The position numbers were made by a program, and so were the translations under genes. This document shows, piece by piece, positions 7,544 through 14,822 of a stretch of DNA of 34,118 bases (within the stretch, counting starts at the first letter, position 1; each line of letters opens with the position of its first letter). The notes under the pieces are model-generated. The model was given only the letters and a program-made list of their open reading frames with translations, was not told the origin of the DNA and ran no database searches. Source of the stretch: JAVBPE01 sp031549865 (lineage in GTDB: Bacteria; Bacillota_I; Bacilli_A; Acholeplasmatales; Anaeroplasmataceae); NCBI GenBank assembly GCA_031549865.1, contig JAVBPE010000027.1, positions 1 through 34,118 on the forward strand. Reading direction: 5' to 3'.

Positions 7544-8221
7544 TTAACCGATATCAATTCTTTTCTTTGGCATTTTAAATGCTATAAAAGGAAATTCTTT
7601 TGTTAAATCTTTAATTAACATTCCTGGAGAATCATAATTCTTTTCTTCGATATTTTTTAAATATTTTATAATTTCTTTATTTAAAATGTAAAAAGGTGGA
7701 ACAGCATTGTTAGAGATAAAAACATTAGGCTTTTCTACAAAAGAGCTCACTATGTTTTTTTCATTAATAGTAATCACTGCTGTTTTTAAAAGCTTACTTC
7801 TGTCTAGTTCCTTGTAAAACATTATTGAAGATATTTTGTGAACATTATAATAATCAATAAATAATTGAAGCGAAAATTCAAGTATATTATCGCAGGCCAT
7901 AACTAAGCATTCATCATTAATATTTAATTTTTTCAAAACATTAATCAAATCATTTCCAGCGCCTAATCGATTTTCATTTGATGTGCTTCCATTATTATAT
8001 ATTAAAATATTCTCTTTTCTTTTTTCTTTATATTCTAAAAAATTATTGTAAAATTTATTATTTGTTATTAAAACAATTTCTGAAAATTCTAAAAAATTAA
8101 TATTATCTAAGATATAATCTAAAATATATTTATTTTTATAACGTAATAATGCCTTTGGAGTATTTATTGTTAATGGGTATAGTCTTGTTGCATAACCGGC
8201 AGCGAGTATTATTATTTTCAT
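7544..8221 (-). CDS. Sugar-1-phosphate nucleotidyltransferase
   Basis: A 225-aa enzyme of the NTP_transferase family (PF00483). It has the nucleotide-binding loop LAAGYATRLYPLT (6-18) with PKALL (22-26), a central ACDN motif for metal binding, FVEKP, and ends KKRIDIG. Relatives usually continue some ten residues after DIG, so the C-terminus is short. The family joins an NTP and a sugar 1-phosphate to an NDP-sugar. The start overlaps the stop of the kinase gene by four bases (ATGA), which pairs the two enzymes: the kinase would make a sugar 1-phosphate, probably galacturonate 1-phosphate, and this enzyme the NDP-sugar. The nucleotide (UTP or dTTP) cannot be told from sequence. Confidence 0.85.
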   Translation of the reverse strand: MKIIILAAGYATRLYPLTINTPKALLRYKNKYILDYILDNINFLEFSEIVLITNNKFYNNFLEYKEKRKENILIYNNGSTSNENRLGAGNDLINVLKKLNINDECLVMACDNILEFSLQLFIDYYNVHKISSIMFYKELDRSKLLKTAVITINEKNIVSSFVEKPNVFISNNAVPPFYILNKEIIKYLKNIEEKNYDSPGMLIKDLTKEFPFIAFKMPKKRIDIG

Positions 8222-9312
8222 ATATCAGCTCCATTGACTAAATCTATTCTTAAAATTTTAAAATCGTTTTTAAGATTAGGGTATTTCATTAAGTATTTCA
8301 TTTCTATTTTATCTTTTATTTTAATAAATTTATCTTTTTTAATCAATGCGAGACTGCTTCCATTAAATCCAGCACCTAAAAATCTTGTTCCCAAAACGCC
8401 ATCGATATTTTGAATTATGTCAAATAAATCTATTAAATGATTAGAACCACTTTCATAATTATTAATAGAACTAATACAAGATTCATTCATTAATTTACCA
8501 AATAATTTCATATCATTATATCTCCAAGCTTTAAGTCCTTCTTTTACTCTATTTATTTCCGAATAATAATGCTTACATCTCTTTTTTTCATTTTCAGTTA
8601 ATTTATTCATATTTTTAATATAAAAATAATCAGAAACATCTCTTAATACTTTAGCATCTTTATATAATTTTTGTGAGGCATTATTGCATTCCATTACTCT
8701 TTCATTATATTTGGAATTTATTAAATCTCTTTTAATACCAGAATAAATAATTATAAATTGATATACTTCATTAAATAATGAATTTTTTACTATTTGAAAA
8801 TAATTAGTATGAGTATCTAAAAACAATAATGAATTAGATTTTGAATATAGTTCGCAACTTGGATCTAATATTCCAACTGATAATTTCATAAAATTTTTTT
8901 CAACTTTATATACAATATCTAAAACTTCTGATTTTGAAAGTTCAATATCATTAATATTACATAAAGCTTTGATAAATGCGATTTGTGATGCTGATGAAGA
9001 CGATATTCCTCCACTAGGTAAATCGCCTTTGAAAAATCCTGTTAAACCTCTTTTTAATTGATACCTTTCTTTAAATATTTTAACTATTCCTCTAAAATAA
9101 TCCGCCCAGTCGTTTTTTTTATAGATATCTTCATTTATTAATATAATTTTATCATTTTCATAATTAAAACTTGATATTTCAATTATAGGATTATAGCTTA
9201 ATTCATATTTAAAATATATCCCTAAATTAATAGCTGCACCACTTACGTATCCATTTTGATGATCAACATGAGCACCAAGAGGACAAATTCGATATGGACA
9301 ATATGTCACCAT
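8218..9312 (-). CDS. Galacturonokinase-like GHMP sugar kinase
   Basis: A 364-aa GHMP kinase. The sugar signature PYRICPLGAHVDHQ (6-19) is much closer to the plant galacturonokinase form, as I remember it, than to the galactokinase form (GRVNLIGEHTDY). Other shared blocks are YNERVMEC, HYYSEINRV, SSINNYESG and GTRFLGAGF. The ATP-binding motif is PSGGISSSSA (99-108) and the third GHMP motif lies at 308-324. GILDPSC holds the base Asp. The reaction would be sugar plus ATP to sugar 1-phosphate, probably on D-galacturonate. It is the first gene of the operon, with AAAGGAAGG ahead of ATG. It feeds the overlapping nucleotidyltransferase. Substrate is inferred from motif resemblance only. Confidence 0.85.
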   Translation of the reverse strand: MVTYCPYRICPLGAHVDHQNGYVSGAAINLGIYFKYELSYNPIIEISSFNYENDKIILINEDIYKKNDWADYFRGIVKIFKERYQLKRGLTGFFKGDLPSGGISSSSASQIAFIKALCNINDIELSKSEVLDIVYKVEKNFMKLSVGILDPSCELYSKSNSLLFLDTHTNYFQIVKNSLFNEVYQFIIIYSGIKRDLINSKYNERVMECNNASQKLYKDAKVLRDVSDYFYIKNMNKLTENEKKRCKHYYSEINRVKEGLKAWRYNDMKLFGKLMNESCISSINNYESGSNHLIDLFDIIQNIDGVLGTRFLGAGFNGSSLALIKKDKFIKIKDKIEMKYLMKYPNLKNDFKILRIDLVNGADI

Positions 9313-9544
9313 TTTTTACACCTTCCTTTATATTAATTTTAAAAGATAATGTATTATATAAAAAGAGTATATTTCGCTATTGACTTTTTATAATTTTAGA
9401 CTTCAAACCCAAATGAAAAAAAATTTTATCGGATTAATATATTTATTACTATAATGCTTTAAATTATGAAACCCCAATTCAATTTAAAACTAAATTAGAA
9501 TTTTAGTTAGCCTCGTTATCTTTATGTCTACTTTTACTTTACAA

Positions 9545-9600
9545 CTTCAGTATCAGCCACGGCGATTTACTATCGCTATTACTCCGAAGTTATGATACTA
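9545..9600. repeat. Structured intergenic repeat, copy A
   Basis: This copy can fold on nested inverted repeats: AGTATCA with TGATACT, ACTTC with GAAGT, and GCGAT with ATCGC. The TATCGCTAT core and following CCG resemble copies B (30.41-30.51 kb) and C (32.53-32.64 kb). Copy A is the most diverged. All three lie just past an immunity gene. Confidence 0.45.
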
Positions 9601-9607
9601 ATAAAAA

Positions 9608-9633
9608 GAGCCAAACCTTTTAAGGTTCAGCTC
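9608..9633 (-). terminator. Terminator after immunity gene at 9656
   Basis: GAGC-ca-AACCTT pairs with AAGGTT-ca-GCTC around a 2-nt loop. TCTTTTTATT follows on the minus strand, 23 nt past the immunity gene stop. Confidence 0.75.
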
Positions 9634-9655
9634 AAACTACTTTTTAATTAAATAT

Positions 9656-10069
9656 TTATTTTTGTTTTATAATATTACATTTTACTCTGGCGGCTGTTAT
9701 AAAAATCCCACCATCGTCATCTATATCACAATCATTTAATTTGAAAATATAGCATCCTTTTTCAGAAACAAACTTAGAGAACTTTGATAAGTCTTCTTGG
9801 GTTAACAATTGAATAAACGGTTTTTTCTCGTTCATAGACCAGAAAAAAGGTGTTGAGATCAATTGTGGATATTCAAAAATAATCTCTATATATTCTTCTC
9901 TCCAACTTTGATCTAGACAACCACATAATATTATTTTATTTTCACCAATATTTTTATAGTCAAAATCCATCCAAAGAAAATCGCTTAAATAATTATTGAT
10001 TTTTTCAATTTCTATTTGAACATCCTTTTTATCCATTTGCATTTGTAAATAAATTGATTGGTTTTCCAT
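9656..10069 (-). CDS. Probable immunity protein for the orphan Hint toxin
   Basis: A 137-aa soluble acidic protein of no family I recognise. It begins MENQSIYLQMQMDKK and has motifs such as WMDFDY, EIIFEYPQLIS and DIDDDGGIFITAARV. It lies 12 bases after the toxin-tip gene, with AAGGAG before its ATG, and is followed directly by a terminator. A small gene right after a Hint-toxin gene is the standard arrangement for an immunity protein that binds and blocks the toxin tip. Function is inferred from position only. Confidence 0.6.
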   Translation of the reverse strand: MENQSIYLQMQMDKKDVQIEIEKINNYLSDFLWMDFDYKNIGENKIILCGCLDQSWREEYIEIIFEYPQLISTPFFWSMNEKKPFIQLLTQEDLSKFSKFVSEKGCYIFKLNDCDIDDDGGIFITAARVKCNIIKQK

Positions 10070-10081
10070 TTTTTCTCCTTT

Positions 10082-10798
10082 TCATCGCACTGGTATATGA
10101 GTGTGAATTGCTGCCCATTCATTGTATGCCGTATTAATAATTTCTGTCCTAAACACCGGAACCAATGTTGATTGATGATACCAAACCCCATTAGTAGCTA
10201 AATACTGTATGCCTGTTCCCTGAGCACCTGGAATCGGTACGGCTTGCCGCGAAACTCTAAATATCTGCTGAGCATTAGTAAATTGAGGGTCTCCAGCATG
10301 TGCTCTTACTTCAAATTTATAACCATCCCTAATCCACGTTTCCTTAAATCCACCTTCTGGAATTTTATCAAGTCCTTGTCTTTGTAAAGCTTCTTCCAAA
10401 TATGCGTAAGGACAATCATTGTGAACTAATACTCCTTCGGCCCCTACATAATAGGTATGATAGTCTTCTACCTCGAAGTTATAGGTAGTTTCCGGTGTTT
10501 CTAGTTCTTCAACTTCTAACGAAGATATTGTACCATAATTCCCAGATGCTAACAATACATGCATTCCTGGTTTTAGGTCTTTTGATGCTACCCATTGCCC
10601 ATTATGCTCATTGTTATTTCTTCCTTCAAAATTAATTAAACGAGTATCAGGAGTCGTATTAAGAATATAGAACGGATGTTCAGGTGTACATACAATTTCT
10701 TCTGGTTTAGTTGGGTTCTCGTTTGACGCTGTGTTGTTGACAACACAGCATATCGTTAACCCATTCAAATCAATGAGATTTCCTATTTCGATCCCCAT
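10082..10798 (-). CDS. Orphan 5'-truncated Hint-toxin tip
   Basis: A 238-aa reading frame. From about residue 21 to 127 it matches the C-terminal part of the Hint domain encoded at 33.5-33.8 kb (CTPEHPFYIL, GQWVASKDLKPG, YHTYYVGAEGVLVHN), including the self-cleavage His-Asn end. The N-terminal Hint block with the catalytic Cys, and all export domains, are missing. After VHN comes a toxin domain of about 110 aa (GYKFEVRAHAGDPQ, GTGIQY, WYHQSTL, ending THIPVR). It resembles polymorphic toxin type 30 domains as I recall them, but I cannot confirm this. No ribosome site precedes the ATG and the first 20 residues look non-homologous. It is probably a silent cassette able to recombine with a full-length toxin gene. 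Confidence 0.75.
   Translation of the reverse strand: MGIEIGNLIDLNGLTICCVVNNTASNENPTKPEEIVCTPEHPFYILNTTPDTRLINFEGRNNNEHNGQWVASKDLKPGMHVLLASGNYGTISSLEVEELETPETTYNFEVEDYHTYYVGAEGVLVHNDCPYAYLEEALQRQGLDKIPEGGFKETWIRDGYKFEVRAHAGDPQFTNAQQIFRVSRQAVPIPGAQGTGIQYLATNGVWYHQSTLVPVFRTEIINTAYNEWAAIHTHIPVR
10728..10749. repeat. Perfect inverted repeat at the cassette break point
   Basis: GCTGTGTTGT, a 2-base centre, then ACAACACAGC. The left arm belongs to the conserved Hint coding sequence; the right arm falls in the part that no longer matches the other Hint gene. It marks the 5' border of the orphan cassette. Confidence 0.6.
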
Positions 10799-10816
10799 AA
10801 TTAGATATTTCTAAAA

Positions 10817-10841
10817 ATTGTGTCACCATTGGCGACACAAT
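10817..10841 (-). terminator. Terminator after the DUF1016 nuclease gene
   Basis: ATTGTGTC pairs with GACACAAT and the loop can pair further (GCC with GGT). TTTTTAG follows on the minus strand. A second perfect palindrome, ATCGATA-caaa-TATCGAT, lies at 10877-10894 between this hairpin and the nuclease gene. Confidence 0.65.
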
Positions 10842-10969
10842 ATCTACTTTTGTAACTTCTTTTTATCAATTCATTTATCGATACAAATATCGATTCATTT
10901 GAGTGCTAAATAACTTTCAATTACCAAGCTAATTAGATACGTCTTTTTGAGAAAAATTAGCATTATAGT

Positions 10970-11980
10970 TTATTTTCTCTTATTTAATACTAACTCAACC
11001 TGTTTAATTAATTCCTCTTTTTCTGGTATGACATAAGTATATTTTGAAGCAAATATATTGTTTTTTAATCCTTGCATCGAGTATTCTGCTACTACCTTTT
11101 CTTTATCAGCACACAATATTATTCCAACTGGATCATTATCACCTTCATCATTCACTTCATTTTTATAATAATTTAAATACATATTCATTTGACCGAAATT
11201 TTCCGCTCTTAGTTTTCCAATCTTCAAATCAATAAGAACATATGCTCTCAATATTTTATTATAAAACACCATATCTACATAATAATTTATTGAGTCTAAA
11301 GTTATTCTTTGCTGTGAGCCTACAAACATAAACCCTCTTCCTAATTCAAGCAAAAATTCTTCTATATGCTTGATTAAGGTTTTTTCTAAAGTTCTTTCTA
11401 ATATTGGCTTATTTTCTTTAATACCTAGAAACTCAAAAACAAAAGGGTCTTTAACGATTTCTTCCGGCGTATTATATGATATTCCCTTTTTCGCTAATTC
11501 TATTACTTTTTTCTTATTTAAATCACCATCAGATAATAATAGCCTTTCAAAAAGAGATGTATCAATCTGTCTTCTTAATTCCCTGCTTGACCAATTAGAA
11601 TTCAAGCACTCGCTTTCGTAGAATTTCCTTGCATTTATATCAGAAACAGACATTAACTCGCAATAATGTGTCCATGTCAATTGGTCAGGCACTGCCTGAC
11701 TTTTTTGATTATCTAAATAAAATCTTCGCATTGCTTTTAAATTAGTAACAGAAAAACCTTTTCCAATTGTTTTAGATAATTCTTTAGATATATTTTGTAA
11801 TTGCTTTAAGCCATATTCCGCCTTATCACTGCCTTTTTGCTCGTGTTCAACAATTATTCTTCCTATATTCCAATATGCGTGTAACAATGTAGTATTTACT
11901 TGCTTTAAGCCAACTTTTCTTGCTTCTTTAATTATATCTGCTATCTCAGTAATTAAAGAGTTTGAATTGATTAATTCCAT
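10970..11980 (-). CDS. DUF1016/YhcG-type PDDEXK nuclease
   Basis: A 336-aa protein of the YhcG family. The N-terminal DUF1016 part (about 10-150: LLHAYWNIGRIIVEHEQ, GFSVTNLKAMRRFY, TWTHYCELM) is followed by a PDDEXK nuclease domain (about 175-330) with YYVDMVFY (Asp236), LIDLKIGKL (Asp251, Lys253) and Gln264. Family members occur widely beside restriction-modification genes and are linked to defence or DNA repair; the exact role is not settled. GAGAGGTG precedes the ATG at a good distance. A perfect 8-bp palindrome in the coding sequence (11684-11700) encodes the SQAVPD segment in a variable loop. It stands alone on the minus strand, 51 bases after the primase-helicase gene. Confidence 0.9.
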   Translation of the reverse strand: MELINSNSLITEIADIIKEARKVGLKQVNTTLLHAYWNIGRIIVEHEQKGSDKAEYGLKQLQNISKELSKTIGKGFSVTNLKAMRRFYLDNQKSQAVPDQLTWTHYCELMSVSDINARKFYESECLNSNWSSRELRRQIDTSLFERLLLSDGDLNKKKVIELAKKGISYNTPEEIVKDPFVFEFLGIKENKPILERTLEKTLIKHIEEFLLELGRGFMFVGSQQRITLDSINYYVDMVFYNKILRAYVLIDLKIGKLRAENFGQMNMYLNYYKNEVNDEGDNDPVGIILCADKEKVVAEYSMQGLKNNIFASKYTYVIPEKEELIKQVELVLNKRK

Positions 11981-12031
11981 TAGAAATCACCTCTCGTTTT
12001 AAAATATTATACTATAATTTATAGACTTTTC

Positions 12032-14692
12032 CTAAAGATTTATTGTTTTTATTTGGCTAATTATATCATTTGCGTATTCTTCATCTTCTAGTCGCATAAT
12101 AGTTTCATCAAAACGATTAAAATCATTTAGTGGATTTATTCCTCCATACCATATTATTTTGTTATCAATAATAATTACGTTAGCTATAATATCATTTTCA
12201 CTATTAATATTATTAACTAATTCTACTATTACTATTAAATTGCTAAGTAGTTTATTATTTCTTTCTTCATTAAATACTTGAGAAGAAATGAACACTAATG
12301 TTTTTGCATTGTTTAAATCTTCAATTAATTTTTTCTCATAATCATAGTAACCAAACAATCTATTCTCATTAGTTTTTTCATTTGGTAATAAATAACCCAG
12401 TTTCTTATATCCTTTCAGCCTTTTATTAAACATTTTAGAAAATATACTTATTTTTAAATCAACATAATCATAAACATGAACTTCTTTTTTATCCACGCTA
12501 TTCCGATGAAGTCTACCAACATATTGTGCTAATGTTCCATCCCATTTAAAAGGCATTGTTAAAAACAAACAATTTAAATATTCATTATCAAATCCTTCAC
12601 CAACATATTTTCCAGTTGAAATAATGATAAATCCTTTGGGTGTCTTTTTAATATCTTCATGGAATTTATTTTTTTCAGTCATTTTCATCTGACCATTAAT
12701 AACGAAAATATTATCACAAAACAACTTAACCTTTTCTTCAAATATTTTTATATGTTCTATTCTATCAGTTAATATCATTATATTTTTGTTCTCATTATAA
12801 GCCTTTTTAACATCCTCAACAATTAATTCATTTCTAGATTCATTTTGGTAAAGCTGAGAACATATTTCTGGGTAACTCAATAGCTTAGTGTCAGTGTTCA
12901 ATGAAAATCTAGTAAACTTTGGCACAAGTATTTTATCGAATTTTGAAATTGAAATATCTTCATGAATATATCGGATATCACCAATACATTTATAAACAAT
13001 TCTTTCATTACCATCAGATCGTTTTGGAGTAGCAGTAAAGCCATAAATATATTTTGAGTTTGTATTTCGTATTACTTGCTCATATGTCCTTGCTCCACCA
13101 TGATGTGCTTCATCAATTATTATTAAGCCATACTTTGATAATATTTCTCTACTTTCCTTACTTCCATCGAAAGAATGAATAGAACCAACATCGATACATT
13201 CTGTTAATTTTTTCTTTTCACCGCTAAATGTTCCAAACTTATTCTTTTTACTATATTCGTACTGCACATCAAGGAAAGTTTCTAATCTATCCTTCCATTG
13301 CGTAAGTAAAGCTTTTTTATCTACTAAAATTAAGACATTAGTTTTTAACTCTGATATTAAAGAAATAGCAACTATTGTTTTTCCAAATGCCGTTGGAGCA
13401 ACTAGAATTCCATTATCATATTCAAGCAATTTCTCCAAGGCAGTTTTTTGGAACGACTTCAGTTCTCCCTTAAATATTACCGGTATTATATTTCCTTCAT
13501 TTCTTTGATCTATAATATTATAATTTACATTCAAATAATCTAAAATCAATATCAAATCTTCATAACATCCTCTAGGTAAATATAAACAAATATCATCTTC
13601 TTTAAATAATTGTAATACTCTAGGGATTCCATACGTTGAAATCCTAGAATTTTGTTTTTCGTAATAGTCTCTATTAGGAATAGAACCCAAACGCATTAAA
13701 TACTTTAGTGCTTCTAAATTTAAGTCATCTTTGGTTAATACAATGCCATTACTTCGAACTATATTGATATTATCTTTAAAATCATTTTTTGTTAATTTTA
13801 ACTTTTTAACGATATTTTTAGGCAATATTTCTAATTCATTATTATCTTTTATTTGCTCTAGTAGTACGTTAATTTCTAAATCTGAAAGTTTTCTAACTGA
13901 TCTTAAAAAGGATGATTGGCTTTCATATGGAATAAAATTCTCATCAACAAATACTGTCTTTCCTTCTTTAACTTTCTCACCTTGACAAGGTAAAGCAATC
14001 AAATTGCCATACCCCTCTTTAATTAAATAATCTTGCGAAGGAAAAAATCTATCAAAAGAAGCAAATGTAATGCTTTTTGATTTATTGAAAGTTTGATTCA
14101 TTATAAAGTCACCAATTTTTCTAGCATCTCGCGCTTTAATAGCATTTTCGAAGAAAAACCAAACATGTGCACCACTTCCAGATCTAGATAATTCAACAGC
14201 ACAATCGATGCCATATACTTTACAAGTTCTCCTAAACTCATTAGCGCACTCCATAAAATCTTTATCATCAAAATCAACAGCTAGAAAATAACAAATATCA
14301 CCATCAAGCATTGAATATACTCCGATAGTCTTCTTACCCTTTAAATGATCTTCAATATCCTTAGAATTAAAGCCATAATATTCTTTATTTGGACAGCCGA
14401 TACATTTTTTATATTTTCTAAAATCGCATATTCCATTTGCGAATCTATTTTTACATACAGGCGAATATCCAGTTTTTCCTTCGGTTGATTCATATCTAGT
14501 AGCGAAGACATCGCTCCTACCTTTAAAGTACGACAAAAACAATTCGATTTTTTCATCATTATTCATTTCGACTTTATCAATTATTTTTACTTCTTCAAAA
14601 TTAATATTGTTTTTTTTCAATAGACCTTTTAAATATTCATTTTCTTTAAGCAACTTATTATACTTATTTAATAATTCATCATAATTTGGCAT
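12032..14692 (-). CDS. TOTE-type primase-helicase
   Basis: An 886-aa protein. I chose ATG at 14692 because GGAGG lies seven bases upstream; a longer frame from 14722 would start before that site. In order: a coiled-coil start (residues 1-40), a Cys cluster (C80, C89, C97, C100), an archaeo-eukaryotic primase-like domain with VDFDD (139-143) and SRSGSGAHVWFFF (169-181), and a superfamily 2 helicase with APTAFGKT (432-439), DEAH (527-530), TATP (553-556) and a QYVGRLHR motif. The C-terminus has a PLD-like segment with WYGGINPL. This architecture is that of the TOTE conflict systems, predicted to act against invading DNA. The gene stands between a nuclease and a type III restriction system, which supports a defence role. 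Confidence 0.88.
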   Translation of the reverse strand: MPNYDELLNKYNKLLKENEYLKGLLKKNNINFEEVKIIDKVEMNNDEKIELFLSYFKGRSDVFATRYESTEGKTGYSPVCKNRFANGICDFRKYKKCIGCPNKEYYGFNSKDIEDHLKGKKTIGVYSMLDGDICYFLAVDFDDKDFMECANEFRRTCKVYGIDCAVELSRSGSGAHVWFFFENAIKARDARKIGDFIMNQTFNKSKSITFASFDRFFPSQDYLIKEGYGNLIALPCQGEKVKEGKTVFVDENFIPYESQSSFLRSVRKLSDLEINVLLEQIKDNNELEILPKNIVKKLKLTKNDFKDNINIVRSNGIVLTKDDLNLEALKYLMRLGSIPNRDYYEKQNSRISTYGIPRVLQLFKEDDICLYLPRGCYEDLILILDYLNVNYNIIDQRNEGNIIPVIFKGELKSFQKTALEKLLEYDNGILVAPTAFGKTIVAISLISELKTNVLILVDKKALLTQWKDRLETFLDVQYEYSKKNKFGTFSGEKKKLTECIDVGSIHSFDGSKESREILSKYGLIIIDEAHHGGARTYEQVIRNTNSKYIYGFTATPKRSDGNERIVYKCIGDIRYIHEDISISKFDKILVPKFTRFSLNTDTKLLSYPEICSQLYQNESRNELIVEDVKKAYNENKNIMILTDRIEHIKIFEEKVKLFCDNIFVINGQMKMTEKNKFHEDIKKTPKGFIIISTGKYVGEGFDNEYLNCLFLTMPFKWDGTLAQYVGRLHRNSVDKKEVHVYDYVDLKISIFSKMFNKRLKGYKKLGYLLPNEKTNENRLFGYYDYEKKLIEDLNNAKTLVFISSQVFNEERNNKLLSNLIVIVELVNNINSENDIIANVIIIDNKIIWYGGINPLNDFNRFDETIMRLEDEEYANDIISQIKTINL

Positions 14693-14788
14693 AATAACAC
14701 CTCCATGAAAATCTATAAACATTTTACCATAAAAATTCCTTTTATTAAAAAATAATCATTTTCAATCAGTTCTGATTTTTTTTTGTAA

Positions 14789-14817
14789 AAAATACGCGAA
14801 CATGATCCGCGTATTCC
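14789..14817 (-). terminator. Terminator of the type III restriction operon
   Basis: AATACGCG pairs with CGCGTATT around a 9-nt loop, right after the restriction subunit stop at 14823. TTTTTT follows on the minus strand. The GC-rich stem stands out from the AT-rich surroundings. Confidence 0.8.
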
Positions 14818-14822
14818 TTGTT

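Larger units (their letters stand above)
9313..9655 (-). promoter_or_regulatory. Intergenic: operon leader, repeat copy A, terminator
   Basis: This 343-base stretch has no convincing gene. On the minus strand a TATAAT near 9353-9358 with a poor -35 is the best promoter candidate for the kinase operon. A 7-bp hairpin (AACTAAA/TTTAGTT, 9488-9508) and the structured repeat copy A (about 9545-9600) follow, then the terminator of the immunity gene. The promoter is tentative. Confidence 0.35.

Noticed and set aside
1211..9312. Complete lasso-peptide cluster
   Set aside because: Neither an Asn-synthetase-like cyclase nor a B2 transglutaminase-like protease is encoded in the window, so the standard label would overstate what is seen.
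9400..9480. 24-codon minus-strand frame in the leader of the kinase operon
   Set aside because: TTG start without ribosome site and AT-rich repetitive codons; no leader-peptide features.
9545..9600. Integron attC-like site (structured element after a gene cassette)
   Set aside because: The repeat folds and follows cassettes, but lacks GTTRRRY/RYYYAAC core sites, and there is no integron integrase in the window.
14341..14559. 72-codon minus-strand frame inside the primase-helicase gene
   Set aside because: Lies wholly within the primase domain coding sequence in another frame, with no ribosome site.
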